A stretch of DNA of 64,000 bases from Arthrobacter sp. S39 (GTDB lineage: Bacteria > Actinomycetota > Actinomycetes > Actinomycetales > Micrococcaceae), in contig NZ_SIHX01000006.1 of assembly GCF_004320525.1 (NCBI RefSeq), positions 186,001-250,000 on the forward strand, read 5' to 3'. This document shows, in pieces, positions 32,973 through 41,904 of the stretch (the first letter of the stretch is position 1; each line of letters starts with the position of its first letter). The notes under the pieces were generated by a model. It saw only the letters and a list, made by a program, of their open reading frames with translations. It was not told where the DNA came from and searched no databases. The position numbers were made by a program, and so were the translations under genes.

Positions 32973-33761
32973 ATGGGACCCACAGTTGATCTCGTGGCAG
33001 ATCTCGGAGAAGGCTTTGGCGCCTACTCGATGGGCGACGACGCGGCCCTCCTCGAGGTGGTTTCCAGCGCCAACATCGCCTGCGGATTCCACGCAGGAGA
33101 TCCGGACATCATGAACGCCACCGTCGCCGAATGCGTGCGCCGCGGCGTCAGCATCGGGGCGCACCCCAGCTTCCCCGACCTCCGCGGCTTCGGCCGCCGC
33201 GCCATGGACCTCACCGCGGATGAAGTCCGCAACGACATCCTGTACCAGTTCGGCGCCCTCAGTGCCTTCGCCGCGTACCACGGCACCGCCGTCGCCCATA
33301 TTGCACCCCACGGACGCCTCGGCAACCTGGTGGCCACCCGCGCTGACTACGCCGAAGCCGTGGCCGACGCCGCCGTCCGCATCAGCCCGGACCTGATCGT
33401 CCTGGCCCAGGACGGCGAACTGGCCGACGCCGCAGCAGTGCGGCACCTCCCGGTCGGCATCGTGGGCATCGCCGACCGCGCCTACGAGGCCGACGGCACC
33501 CTGGTGCCCCGCAGCCGCCCCGGCGCCGTCATCCACGATCCCTCAGCCATCGTGGACCGCACCATCCGGATGGTCTGCGAAGGGCTCATCGAAACCGTGG
33601 CCGGAACCGACCTGCCCATCGTCGCCGACACCATCCTGCTGCACGGGGACACCCCCGGCGCCGTTCAGCTGGCCCGGCAGGTCCGTGCCGAACTGGAACG
33701 CGCCGGCGTGACCATCGCCCCGCTCGCGCAGGTCCTCGCCGCCAAAGTGAAGGCAGCCTGA
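32973..33761 (+). CDS. pxpA: 5-oxoprolinase subunit A (LamB/YcsF family)
   Basis: A 262-residue protein opening with DLVADLGEGFGAYSMGDDAALL and SANIACGFHAGDPDIM, the signature of LamB/YcsF proteins, with GVSIGAHPSFPDLRGFGRR and LHGDTPGAVQLA further on. PxpA together with PxpB and PxpC makes the ATP-dependent 5-oxoprolinase that opens pyroglutamate to glutamate. AGGAGGG stands eight bases before the ATG. It starts a tight three-gene operon with pxpB (one base gap) and pxpC (overlap). Confidence 0.95.
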   Translation: MGPTVDLVADLGEGFGAYSMGDDAALLEVVSSANIACGFHAGDPDIMNATVAECVRRGVSIGAHPSFPDLRGFGRRAMDLTADEVRNDILYQFGALSAFAAYHGTAVAHIAPHGRLGNLVATRADYAEAVADAAVRISPDLIVLAQDGELADAAAVRHLPVGIVGIADRAYEADGTLVPRSRPGAVIHDPSAIVDRTIRMVCEGLIETVAGTDLPIVADTILLHGDTPGAVQLARQVRAELERAGVTIAPLAQVLAAKVKAA

Positions 33762-33762
33762 C

Positions 33763-34488
33763 ATGCCCGCCACCACCACACCCACCCCGGTGGAAGTCTT
33801 CGAGTCCGGGGACGCCGCCCTGCGCGTCGTCGCCACGTCCGCCAACAGCGAGGCCAACTGGTCCACCGTGCACGCCCTCGCCGAATGGCTGGAGGCTGCA
33901 GGGGCCGACGGCGTCCACGGCGCCGTGCCCACGTACGACTCCCTGCTCGTGGAATTCGACCCCGGAGTCACTTCCGCCCGCCAGGTCCGCGCCTTTGTGC
34001 TCCTGGGAATGCGCCAGCTCGACTTCATCGGCGCACCCGTCCGGGCTCCCCGCGAGTTCAGCGTCCCCGTCGTCTATGGCGGCGAGTACGGCCCCGACCT
34101 CGAACGCGTTGCTGAACACCAGCAGCTGCCGGTCGAGGAAATCATCGCCCTGCACACCGCCAAGTCCTACGTCATCCGCTGCCTCGGCGCCCCCGCCGGT
34201 TCGCCCATGATGGACGGCCCCGACTTTCCGATCCCGGTACCGCGGCTGAAGGACCCGCGTTTGTCCGTTCCGGCAGGTGCCGTGGCGGTCGCCGGCCGGC
34301 AGGCAGTCATCGCCCCGGCGATGGCCCCGGGCGGATGGTGCGTCATCGGCCAGACGCCGCTGGCAGTCCTGGACGCCGGCAGCGAACCGCTGGTTCCGTA
34401 CGTTCCCGGCGACCTGCTGCGGTTCCGCCAGATCCAGCCCGAAGAATTCGCGCACTACGCAGGCCGGAAACTGGAGGCGGCACGATGA
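33763..34488 (+). CDS. pxpB: 5-oxoprolinase subunit B (KipI family)
   Basis: A 241-residue AHS1-domain protein: VHALAEWLEAAGADGVHGAVPTYDSLLVEFDP and VVYGGEYGPDLERVA, HTAKSYVIRCLGAPAGSPMM and the C-terminal GGWCVIGQTPLAVLD. In Bacillus its homologue also binds the KinA kinase, but the main role of the family is in the 5-oxoprolinase complex. It is separated from pxpA by one base and overlaps pxpC by four (ATGA), so the subunits are made together. Confidence 0.95.
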   Translation: MPATTTPTPVEVFESGDAALRVVATSANSEANWSTVHALAEWLEAAGADGVHGAVPTYDSLLVEFDPGVTSARQVRAFVLLGMRQLDFIGAPVRAPREFSVPVVYGGEYGPDLERVAEHQQLPVEEIIALHTAKSYVIRCLGAPAGSPMMDGPDFPIPVPRLKDPRLSVPAGAVAVAGRQAVIAPAMAPGGWCVIGQTPLAVLDAGSEPLVPYVPGDLLRFRQIQPEEFAHYAGRKLEAAR

Positions 34489-35498
34489 GCGGCTCCCTGA
34501 TCATCCTCCAGCCCGGCAACTCCGTGGTCACCGACCTCGGCCGCTTCCGCGGACCCCGCTTCGGACTGCCCGTCAACGGGGCACTCGACCAGTTCTCCGC
34601 CCGGGCCGCCAACATCCTCGCCGGCAACGACGACAACGCCCCGCTGCTGGAGGTCACCGCCCTGGACTTCCGCCTGAAGGCCACCACGGACATCCTCATC
34701 GCCGTCACCGGTGCGCCGCTGCACCTCACGGTGGGCGGCCGCGAATGCCAGCAGTGGGAACCCGTATCGGTCCGGGCCGGCGAAACAGTCGCGCTGCGCC
34801 AGATCACCGGCGGCCTGCGCGCCTACCTGGCCGTCCACGGATCGGTGGAGGCACCCGTCCTGCTCGGAAGCTGCGCCCCGGACACCGTCGTCGGATTCGG
34901 CCTGCGCCTGGCCGAAGGCACCGAACTGAAGACCTCCCGAACCGTCGCACCCATCCGACAGCCGTACTTCGACCTCCCGCTGTTCCGGCTGGGACTGACC
35001 CGGCCCGAGTTCAGCAGCCAGGCCGTCGTCGAGGTCACCGACGGGCCCGACGTGGAGGAATTCGGCGACACCGCCGACCTGCTCTACACCACCGAATACA
35101 CGGTCAGCGCCCGGAGCAACCACATCGGCCTGCGCCTCGGCGGGGCCCTCCCGGAACGCCAGTCGGGCGCCGAAGTGCTCTCCCGCGGCGTCCCGGTGGG
35201 AGCGATCGAGGTGCCGTCCCGGGAGGAACTCCTGGTCCTGCACCGCGGCCGCGGCGTCACAGCCGGCTACCCCGTCCTCGCAGTGGTCACCAGCCGCTCA
35301 CTGGACGTGCTGGCCCAGGCCCGGCCGGGCCACACCATAACCTTCCGCAGGACCACCGTCCCGGACGCCACAGCGAAATACCGGGCGGCCCTGCGGGAAC
35401 TGGAAAACCTCCGTTCCACCGTCAGCACCGTCTTCGCACTCCTCGGCATCGGCAGCCAGCCAGGCTGGCAACAGCTCGCCCCGGCAGCCGGAACCTAA
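34485..35498 (+). CDS. pxpC: 5-oxoprolinase subunit C (KipA / biotin-dependent carboxylase-like family)
   Basis: A 337-residue AHS2-domain protein: ILQPGNSVVTDLGRFRGPRFGLPVNGALDQFS, NDDNAPLLEVTALD, SNHIGLRLGG and SREELLVLHRGRGVTAGYPVLAVV. This completes the PxpABC set. The last 35 residues extend beyond the common end with a Leu/Ser helix. ATG 34485 overlaps the pxpB stop. The MHS transporter that follows 55 bases later may bring in the substrate. Confidence 0.94.
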   Translation: MSGSLIILQPGNSVVTDLGRFRGPRFGLPVNGALDQFSARAANILAGNDDNAPLLEVTALDFRLKATTDILIAVTGAPLHLTVGGRECQQWEPVSVRAGETVALRQITGGLRAYLAVHGSVEAPVLLGSCAPDTVVGFGLRLAEGTELKTSRTVAPIRQPYFDLPLFRLGLTRPEFSSQAVVEVTDGPDVEEFGDTADLLYTTEYTVSARSNHIGLRLGGALPERQSGAEVLSRGVPVGAIEVPSREELLVLHRGRGVTAGYPVLAVVTSRSLDVLAQARPGHTITFRRTTVPDATAKYRAALRELENLRSTVSTVFALLGIGSQPGWQQLAPAAGT

Positions 35499-35553
35499 CA
35501 ACACTCGCATCAGATCCAAAGCCTTGTTACCATCCCCCTTAGTAAGGAAAGCC

Positions 35554-36891
35554 ATGTCAACTTCTACGCACGCGGCCCAGCCGCAAGAGCGGCTCAGCGC
35601 CAAGCAGACCCGCAAAGTTGTTACGGCCGGCTGCGTCGGCATCTTCGTCGAGCTGTACGACAACGGCATCTTCGCCTTTATGGCCGGAACGCTTGCCCTT
35701 GTCTTCCTGGCACCCGGCAACCCGGACAACGCGCTGCTGTTCGTCTTCGCCGGCTACGCCGTGTCCTTCTTCGTGCGCCCCCTGGGCGCCGTGGTCTGCG
35801 GCTTCCTGGGGGACCGCATCGGACGGCAAAAGCTGCTGGTCTTCGTCATCCTGCTGATCAGCGTTGCCACGGCGGGCATCGGCCTGCTGCCGGCCTACTC
35901 GGCCATCGGCATCGCCGCCCCGATCCTCCTGGTGCTGCTCCGCATGCTGCAGGGCTTCTCCGTTGGCGGCGAAGCTGCCGGCGCCATGACCTTCCTCGCC
36001 GAGCACGCCCCTGAAGGCAAGCGCGGCATCATCACCTCCTACGCCCAGATCGCCTCCTTCGCAGCCCTGCTCACCGGCACGCTCGTCGCGTTCTCCATGT
36101 CACCGTGGCTCACCCAGGCAGCGATCGACGGCGGCGGCTTCGGCTCGTTCGCATGGCGCATCCCGTTCCTGGTTGCCATCCCCATGGGCGTCATCGGCTG
36201 GTACATCCGCAAGGCCATCGCGGACACCCCCAACTTCGTGAAGCTGAAGGAAGAGGGCGGCCTGTCCAAGAACCCGCTCAAGGAAGCCTTCAAGTCCGCC
36301 GAACACCGCCGCGCCATGCTCCTGGCCCTGTTCATCCCGCTCATGAACGGCTCCGGCTACTACGTCCTGTTCTCCTACATGCCCACGTTCCTGAAGGGCA
36401 AGCAGCTCAACTTCACCATCGGCGAGGCGCTCATCGTCACCGCCTGCAGCCTCGTGGTCATCTGCATCGCCATCCCCTTCATGGGCGCCCTGTCAGACCG
36501 GGTGGGACGCAAGAAGGTCATCGCCGGCTCCGCGATCGCCATGGCAATCGTGGGCATCCCCGCCTACGCCCTGATCGCCACCGGCCAGATGGGCCTGGCC
36601 ATCCTGGGCGCCTGCATCATGGCAGTGGTCTTCGCCGGCCACACCGCCGTGATCCACATCCTGATCGTTGAACTGTTCCCCACCCGCGTCCGGTACTCGG
36701 CCTACGGCCTGGGCTACAACGTCTCCTCGGCGCTCTTCGGCGGCACCGCGCCGCTGCTGATGACCTGGCTGATTTCCTCCACCGGCAACATCTACATGCC
36801 CGCCTTCTACGCCGTTATCACCGCGCTGGGCACCCTCGCCGCCGTCAGCACCGTCAAGGACCGGGCGCACCAGCCGCTCCGCGACGCCTAA
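35554..36891 (+). CDS. MHS-family metabolite:proton symporter (possible 5-oxoproline uptake)
   Basis: A 445-residue MFS transporter with 12 hydrophobic segments. The family marks are VGIFVELYDNGIFAFM (helix 1), LGDRIGRQKLL (loop 2-3), LRMLQGFSVGGEAAGA (helix 4), SDRVGRKKV (loop 8-9) and ELFPTRVRYSAYGLGYNVSSALFGGTAP. MHS proteins take up organic acids, betaines and similar compounds with protons. The usual Trp-Phe-Asp of helix 1 is Tyr-Asp here. Its place after pxpABC suggests 5-oxoproline or a relative as substrate. ATG 35554 follows AAGGAAA. Confidence 0.88.
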   Translation: MSTSTHAAQPQERLSAKQTRKVVTAGCVGIFVELYDNGIFAFMAGTLALVFLAPGNPDNALLFVFAGYAVSFFVRPLGAVVCGFLGDRIGRQKLLVFVILLISVATAGIGLLPAYSAIGIAAPILLVLLRMLQGFSVGGEAAGAMTFLAEHAPEGKRGIITSYAQIASFAALLTGTLVAFSMSPWLTQAAIDGGGFGSFAWRIPFLVAIPMGVIGWYIRKAIADTPNFVKLKEEGGLSKNPLKEAFKSAEHRRAMLLALFIPLMNGSGYYVLFSYMPTFLKGKQLNFTIGEALIVTACSLVVICIAIPFMGALSDRVGRKKVIAGSAIAMAIVGIPAYALIATGQMGLAILGACIMAVVFAGHTAVIHILIVELFPTRVRYSAYGLGYNVSSALFGGTAPLLMTWLISSTGNIYMPAFYAVITALGTLAAVSTVKDRAHQPLRDA

Positions 36892-36909
36892 GCATCCACC
36901 AACCGAACC

Positions 36910-36941
36910 GCAGTGCACTGCCCCCGCCGGCAGTGCACTGC
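36910..36941. repeat. Two copies of GCAGTGCACTGC, 20 bases apart
   Basis: The perfect 12-base palindrome GCAGTGCACTGC occurs at 36910-36921 and 36930-36941, between the transporter and SDR genes; further partial copies (TGCGGGGCACCA, TGCGCTGCACCC) follow. The regular spacing of two helical turns suggests a protein-binding site controlling the SDR gene, but the two halves can also pair with each other. Confidence 0.55.
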
Positions 36942-36986
36942 ACCAATTGCGGGGCACCAACTGCGCTGCACCCACAGGAGACCTTC

Positions 36987-37736
36987 ATGCCTTTCTCTGA
37001 CTACTCAACAGCCGTCGTCACCGGCGCGTCCACCGGAATGGGCGCCGCGATCGCCGAACGCCTCACCAAGCGCGGACTCACCGTCCATGCCCTCGCCCGC
37101 AACGAGGCGCGCCTGACCGAACTCGCCGACAAGACCGGCGCCATCCCGCACGTGGTGGACCTGACCGACACCACGGCGCTGGCCGCCGTCGTCGGTGACC
37201 TTGAAGTGGATGTCCTGGTGAACTGCGCCGGCGTGTCCCGGCCGGGGAACATCCTGGACTCCAGCGAGGGCGACATCGACGAGCTCATCGACGTCAACCT
37301 GCGCGGCCTGCTCCAGCTGACCAGGCTGGTGCTGCCGGGCATGGTGGAACGGGACCGCGGCCACGTCATCAACATCAGCTCCATCGCGGGGCTCTACAAC
37401 TTCTACGGCCACACCGTCTACCACGCCACCAAGGCCGCGGTGCACCAGGTCTCCCGGCAGCTGCGCAACGACACCGTAGGCAAACGCATCCGCGTCACCG
37501 AGATCTGCCCGGGCCGCGTCGAAACGGAAATCTTCGGCCGCAACATGGGCGGCACCCCCGAGGCCATGGAGGAGGCGTGGAAGACCTACTACGAGGGCTA
37601 CGAATCCCTGACCACTGACGACATCGTCAACGCCATGGACTACGCGATCGAAACACCCCGGCACGTGAACGTGGGCATGCTGGAACTGATGCCCACCTTC
37701 CAGGTCCCCGGCGGCCTCACCTTCGACCGGCGCTGA
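36987..37736 (+). CDS. Short-chain dehydrogenase/reductase
   Basis: A 249-residue classical SDR: AVVTGASTGMGAAIAERL (nucleotide motif), VNCAGVSRPG (NNAG-like), INISSIAGLYNFYGHTVYHATKAAVHQ (Ser, Tyr, Lys of the active site) and CPGRVETEIFG. The acidic/Asp choice after the second strand (HALARNEARL) points to NADP. It has the SDR family end LELMPTFQVPGG, which is typical of the YdfG-like group oxidising 3-hydroxy acids. AGGAGACCTTC gives a good ribosome site. It lies 95 bases after the transporter gene. Confidence 0.9.
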   Translation: MPFSDYSTAVVTGASTGMGAAIAERLTKRGLTVHALARNEARLTELADKTGAIPHVVDLTDTTALAAVVGDLEVDVLVNCAGVSRPGNILDSSEGDIDELIDVNLRGLLQLTRLVLPGMVERDRGHVINISSIAGLYNFYGHTVYHATKAAVHQVSRQLRNDTVGKRIRVTEICPGRVETEIFGRNMGGTPEAMEEAWKTYYEGYESLTTDDIVNAMDYAIETPRHVNVGMLELMPTFQVPGGLTFDRR

Positions 37737-37784
37737 CCGTCCACGCCCCGCCCCCTTTACTCCAGGAAATCGTTAGGTTCTTCG

Positions 37785-38726
37785 ATGCAAACAGTCCGCA
37801 CCGTCAGCTTCCCCGACCGGCAGCTCCTCGCCGATCTCTCGCCCCTCCCCGAAGGGCTGCGGGGGGTGGTGTGGGACCTGAAATCGGAGCCCGACGGCGG
37901 GACGCTCAGTGAGATCGACGGCGTCATCCTCCCGTACATCGACGCCTCCGCCGTGCTGGGCTCGCTCGCCCGGGTCCCGGCCCTGAAGTACGTCCAGACC
38001 CAGTCGACCGGGTACGACGGGGTGGTTGAGGCTGCCGGACCGGGGGCCGGCGTGGCCAGCGCCTCGGGCGTCCACGCTGCCGCCACTGCGGAACTGGCCG
38101 TGGGGCTGATCCTGGCGAAGCTGCGCGGCATCGACCAGGCAGTCCGCGATTCGGAGCACGGCCTCTGGCGGCCGGAACGGCGCCAGTCCCTGGCGGACAG
38201 GCGCGTGCTGCTGCTGGGCGTCGGCGGGATCGGGCATGAGATTGCCCGCCGCCTGGAGCCTTTTGAGGTCACCGTCACTCGCGTCGGGACTTCGGCCCGG
38301 ACCGACGAACACGGCGAGGTGCATGCCTCGTCCGAGCTGGCTGCCCTTGCCGCCACGCACGACATCCTCATTTCGGTGCTGCCGCTGAATGAGAACACCC
38401 ACCATTTGATCGGCGAAGAGGTCCTCGCCGCCCTGCCGGACAACGCACTGGTGGTGAACGTGGGCCGCGGCTCCGTGGTGGACACAGCTGCCCTGACCAA
38501 GGAAGTCCTGTCCGGCCGCCTGCAGTGCGCGCTCGACGTCGTCGACCCTGAACCGCTGCCGCAGGACCACCCGCTGTGGTCCACCCCGAACGCCCTGATC
38601 ACCCCGCACGTGGGCGGCAACGCGTCGGCCTTCCAGCCCAGGATCCTGAAGCTCCTGCGGAAGCAGCTCGAGGCCCTGGCCGCTGGCAAAGCCCCGGCCA
38701 ACCTGGTGCAGAACGGCCCCTTCTAG
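37785..38726 (+). CDS. D-isomer-specific 2-hydroxyacid dehydrogenase (phosphoglycerate dehydrogenase-like)
   Basis: A 313-residue enzyme: LLLGVGGIGHEIA (nucleotide loop), VNVGRGSVVDTAAL (catalytic Arg), VVDPEPLP (Glu) and ITPHVGGNASAF (His). The short N-terminal domain (about 95 residues) is that of the glyoxylate-reductase-like branch often near sugar-acid genes. It follows the SDR gene by 48 bases on the same strand and is probably co-transcribed. A family D palindrome lies directly after its stop. Confidence 0.9.
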   Translation: MQTVRTVSFPDRQLLADLSPLPEGLRGVVWDLKSEPDGGTLSEIDGVILPYIDASAVLGSLARVPALKYVQTQSTGYDGVVEAAGPGAGVASASGVHAAATAELAVGLILAKLRGIDQAVRDSEHGLWRPERRQSLADRRVLLLGVGGIGHEIARRLEPFEVTVTRVGTSARTDEHGEVHASSELAALAATHDILISVLPLNENTHHLIGEEVLAALPDNALVVNVGRGSVVDTAALTKEVLSGRLQCALDVVDPEPLPQDHPLWSTPNALITPHVGGNASAFQPRILKLLRKQLEALAAGKAPANLVQNGPF

Positions 38727-38732
38727 CACCCA

Positions 38733-38818
38733 GCGCGAACGTACACTTGGGGCCCTCGCAACGGCGCGAACGTACACTTGGGGCCCTCGCGGAAGGGCCC
38801 CAAGTGTACGTTCGCGCC
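38733..38818. repeat. Palindrome family D, copy 1 (one extra half plus one full unit)
   Basis: GCGCGAACGTACACTTGGGG occurs at 38733 and again, as a direct repeat, at 38764; the second copy then forms an inverted repeat with CCCCAAGTGTACGTTCGCGC (38799-38818). The element therefore contains two left halves and one right half. It starts seven bases after the dehydrogenase stop. Confidence 0.88.
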
Positions 38819-38882
38819 AAAACGAACAACCGAACCATCCGCGCATTACCGCGCAGACCGCGGCGAAGGAGCTGCTCTTTTT

Positions 38883-39653
38883 ATGAATTCACTTTTTGAT
38901 TTGACGGGGCGGGTTGCCCTGCTGACCGGGTCGAGTCGGGGGATTGGTAACGCTTTGGCGCGGGCGTTGGCCGACGCCGGTGCGACGGTGGTGCTGAACG
39001 GTATCAATGCCGGGCGGCTCAAGGACGCGGCGGCGGCGATGGCTGCGGAGTACGCGCCGGGCCGGGTGCACAGCATCGCCTTTGATGTCACCTCCGATGC
39101 TGAGTCGGCGCGGGGTGTTGCGTGGGTGGAAGAAAACGTGGGGCCGCTGGAGATCCTGGTGAACAATGCCGGGATCCAGCACCGGGTGCCGATGCTTGAC
39201 CTGGACGTGAAGGATTGGGAGCGCGTCATCTCCACGGACCTGACCAGCGCGTTCCTGGTGGGCCGGGAGGCTGCCCGGCACATGATCCCCCGGGGCAGGG
39301 GGAAGATCATCAACATCTGTTCGGTCCAGACCGATCTGGCCCGCCCGACGATCGCCCCGTATGTTGCGGCGAAGGGCGGGCTGCGGAACCTGACCCGCGC
39401 CATGACCGCCGAGTGGGCGGCCTCGGGGTTGCAGATCAACGGGATCGCGCCGGGCTACATCCACACCGAGATGACGCAGAACCTGGTCGATGATGAGCAG
39501 TTCAATTCCTGGATCCTGGGGCGGACGCCGGCGCACCGGTGGGGCACGGTGCAGGACCTCGCCGGGCCCGCGGTGTGGCTGGCCTCGGCCGGCTCGGACT
39601 TCGTCAACGGGCAGACGATCTTCATCGACGGCGGAATGACGGTGGTGGTCTGA
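38883..39653 (+). CDS. idnO: SDR oxidoreductase, gluconate 5-dehydrogenase type
   Basis: A 256-residue SDR: RVALLTGSSRGIGNALARAL, NNAGIQHRVPMLDLDVKDWERVI, INICSVQTDLARPTIAPYVAAKGGLRNLTRAM and NGIAPGYIHTEMTQNLVDD. IQHRVPMLD and the late GRTPAHRWGTVQDLAGPAVWLAS are typical of gluconate 5-dehydrogenases (IdnO). AAGGAG lies upstream of ATG 38883. It overlaps the following zinc dehydrogenase by one base (TGATG), giving a two-gene operon that interconverts idonate, 5-ketogluconate and gluconate. Confidence 0.85.
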   Translation: MNSLFDLTGRVALLTGSSRGIGNALARALADAGATVVLNGINAGRLKDAAAAMAAEYAPGRVHSIAFDVTSDAESARGVAWVEENVGPLEILVNNAGIQHRVPMLDLDVKDWERVISTDLTSAFLVGREAARHMIPRGRGKIINICSVQTDLARPTIAPYVAAKGGLRNLTRAMTAEWAASGLQINGIAPGYIHTEMTQNLVDDEQFNSWILGRTPAHRWGTVQDLAGPAVWLASAGSDFVNGQTIFIDGGMTVVV

Positions 39654-40720
39654 TGCCCGCGAACACAACACTCCCGGTGTCGGGTTTGGCGGTGGTGGCG
39701 CACGCGAAGGGGGACCTGCGCATCGACGAGGTGCCGCTGGCGGCGCCTGCTCCGGACCAGGCCGTCGTCGAGGTCCGGTATGGCGGGATCTGCGGTTCGG
39801 ACCTGCATTACTGGCTGCATGGCGCGGCGGGGGAGTCGATCCTGAAGGCCCCGCTCGTTCTCGGGCATGAGATTTCCGGTGTGGTGGTCCGCGCCGCCGC
39901 GGACGGCACCGGCCCGGCCGCGGGAACCCCGGTCGCAGTGCACCCGGCCACCCCCGGCCCCGCCGCCGGGGACATCCGCTATCCGGCGGACCGGCCCAAC
40001 CTCTCACCTGGCTGCACCTACCTGGGGTCCGCGGCCCGCTACCCGCACACGGACGGCGCGTTCAGCCGGTACGTGAACCTGCCGGCACGGATGCTCCGGG
40101 CACTCCCGGAGACCCTTGACCTGCGGACCGCGGCTTTGATCGAACCCGCGTCCGTGGCCTGGCACGCCGTCGCCCGGGCCGGGGACGTGGCCGGGAAGAC
40201 CGCACTGGTGATCGGGTCCGGACCCATCGGGGCGCTGACCGTCGCGGTCCTAAAGCGGGCCGGCGCGGCCCGGATCACCGCCGTCGACATGCACCCCAAA
40301 CCGCTGGAGATCGCGCAGGCCGTCGGGGCCGACGCGGTCCTGCAGGCCGGTGATGTGGAGGCGATCGCGGCGGTGCAGGCCGACGTCGTGATTGAATCCT
40401 CCGGCAGCCACCACGGACTCGCCTCCGCCATCCAGGGCGCCGCCCGCGGCGGGACCGTGGTCATGGTGGGCCTGCTGCCCACCGGACCGCAGCCGGTCCT
40501 GATCTCCCTGGCCATCTCCCGGGAACTGGACCTTAAGGGCTCGTTCCGGTTCAATGACGAGATCGACGACGTCATCGCCGCCCTCGCCGACGGCACCCTG
40601 CACATCGGCCCCGTCATCACCCACGACTACCCCGTGGAAGACGCCCTCGAAGCCTTCGGCGTTGCCCGCAACTCCGCGGAATCCGGCAAAGTACTCCTCA
40701 GCTTCACCCCGCCAAGCTGA
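39653..40720 (+). CDS. idnD: Zinc-dependent L-idonate 5-dehydrogenase
   Basis: A 355-residue medium-chain dehydrogenase: YGGICGSDLHYWLHGAAGESILKAPLVLGHEISG has the catalytic-zinc Cys, His and Glu. Unlike many relatives the four structural-zinc Cys are largely absent (PNLSPGCTYLGS has one), as in the IdnD branch. The nucleotide site is VIGSGPIGALTVAVL. Together with IdnO it should convert L-idonate to D-gluconate via 5-ketogluconate. No transporter or kinase is next to it, so entry of substrate depends on other loci. Confidence 0.85.
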   Translation: MPANTTLPVSGLAVVAHAKGDLRIDEVPLAAPAPDQAVVEVRYGGICGSDLHYWLHGAAGESILKAPLVLGHEISGVVVRAAADGTGPAAGTPVAVHPATPGPAAGDIRYPADRPNLSPGCTYLGSAARYPHTDGAFSRYVNLPARMLRALPETLDLRTAALIEPASVAWHAVARAGDVAGKTALVIGSGPIGALTVAVLKRAGAARITAVDMHPKPLEIAQAVGADAVLQAGDVEAIAAVQADVVIESSGSHHGLASAIQGAARGGTVVMVGLLPTGPQPVLISLAISRELDLKGSFRFNDEIDDVIAALADGTLHIGPVITHDYPVEDALEAFGVARNSAESGKVLLSFTPPS

Positions 40721-40741
40721 GACCCGGGGCCCGCGTCCATC

Positions 40742-40766
40742 GGCGCGAACGTACACATGAGACCCC
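40742..40766. repeat. Palindrome family D, solitary half
   Basis: GGCGCGAACGTACACATGAGAC matches the left arm of family D with a few changes but has no right arm; a family C element begins 15 bases later. This looks like the remnant of a degraded or replaced copy. Confidence 0.65.
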
Positions 40767-40780
40767 ACAGCCTCCTAGCA

Positions 40781-40845
40781 CGCGCGAACTGGCAGCTAAC
40801 ACCCTCAAAACCGGGTTTTGAGCGCATTATCTGCCAGCTCGCGCG
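40781..40845. repeat. Palindrome family C, copy 2 (imperfect)
   Basis: CGCGCGAACTGGCAGCTAAC pairs, with mismatches, with ATTATCTGCCAGCTCGCGCG; the centre CTCAAAACCGGGTTTTGAG is also self-complementary. It has the same length and layout as the perfect copy at 31031 but several arm changes. It lies between the idnD gene and the convergent EamA gene. Confidence 0.82.
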
Positions 40846-40872
40846 TGGTTTGAGGGCGCTGGTGGCCTGGGT

Positions 40873-41904
40873 CTACAAACCCGAGCCGCCGGAAGAGCCT
40901 GCCGGGGCTTCGGAGACGCTGCCGGCAGCGGCCGCGGACGTGACCTTGCGCGACTGACGTCCCGGCACGTCCGGAGCATCGGCAGCTGGCCGCTGCCGCC
41001 GTCGGGCGGGCAGTGTCAGGACAAACAGGCTGCCGGCGACCAGCGCAGCTCCGGCCCAGGCGAGGGCGGGCAGGCGTTCACCCACTACGATCACGGCGAG
41101 CACGGCAGCCACCACTGTTTCCGCGAGCGACAGGGTGGTGGCTGTGCTGGCGCGGACGCGGGCCAGGCCCCAGCCGAACAGGACGTAGCCAGCGAACATG
41201 GGGACGATCGCCATGTATGCGCCCACCGAAAAGTTTTGCCAGGACGCGAGGAAAGGTGCGCCGGTGGCCGCCAGGACGGGCATCAGCAGCAGGCCGCCGA
41301 TCCCGAAGACGGCGCCCATCACCGCCCGTGATGGGACGCCGGTGTTGATCAGGCGGTGGGCGGCCCACGAGTAAAGGGCGTAGGTCAGTCCGGCCAGCAG
41401 CCCCAGAACGATACCGGCCGGCGTCGACCATTCCGCGCCTGCTGCCTGGTCCGGGTGGCCTGCTTCCGCGAGGCACAGCAGTACTGCGCCGCTGACGCCG
41501 AGCAACGCACCGACCGCCCACCGGCGGGTAAACCGCCGTTTGTCCACCACGCGTTCGACGACGGCGGAAGCCAGGGGTGCCGACCCGATGGAGACGACGG
41601 TCCCCACCGCCACTCCGGCCAGGTGCATGGAGGAATAGAAGGCGAGCGGGTACAGGGCTACGGCCAGCGACCCCAAGGCCACCGTGCGCCATTGCCGGCG
41701 CAGGGAACCGCCGAACGCCAGCATCGGGCGGGCGGCTATCGCGGCCTGCAGCAGGCCGCCGAATCCCATGGCCACCGCTCCGATGGCCAGCGGACTCACG
41801 TCCGGGGCGAAGGTGGCCGCCGTGCCGGTGGTGCCCCACAGGACGGACGCGGCGAGCACAAACAGCGCACCCCACGTGGCTCCCTGGAAGCCGCCCGGCT
41901 TCAC
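40873..41904 (-). CDS. EamA/RhaT-family (DMT superfamily) exporter
   Basis: A 343-residue membrane protein with about 10 hydrophobic segments in two EamA halves: GALFVLAASVLWGTTGTAATF opens the first and GIVLGLLAGLTYALYSWAAHRLI the second. LSLAETVVAAVLAVIVVGERLPALAWAGAALV is the usual last helix pair. Transporters of this group export amino acids or related metabolites. GTG 41904 overlaps the stop of the TetR gene (GTGA), so regulator and transporter form one operon. The last 40 residues are a disordered Pro/Ala/Ser tail. Confidence 0.88.
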   Translation of the reverse strand: MKPGGFQGATWGALFVLAASVLWGTTGTAATFAPDVSPLAIGAVAMGFGGLLQAAIAARPMLAFGGSLRRQWRTVALGSLAVALYPLAFYSSMHLAGVAVGTVVSIGSAPLASAVVERVVDKRRFTRRWAVGALLGVSGAVLLCLAEAGHPDQAAGAEWSTPAGIVLGLLAGLTYALYSWAAHRLINTGVPSRAVMGAVFGIGGLLLMPVLAATGAPFLASWQNFSVGAYMAIVPMFAGYVLFGWGLARVRASTATTLSLAETVVAAVLAVIVVGERLPALAWAGAALVAGSLFVLTLPARRRQRPAADAPDVPGRQSRKVTSAAAAGSVSEAPAGSSGGSGL

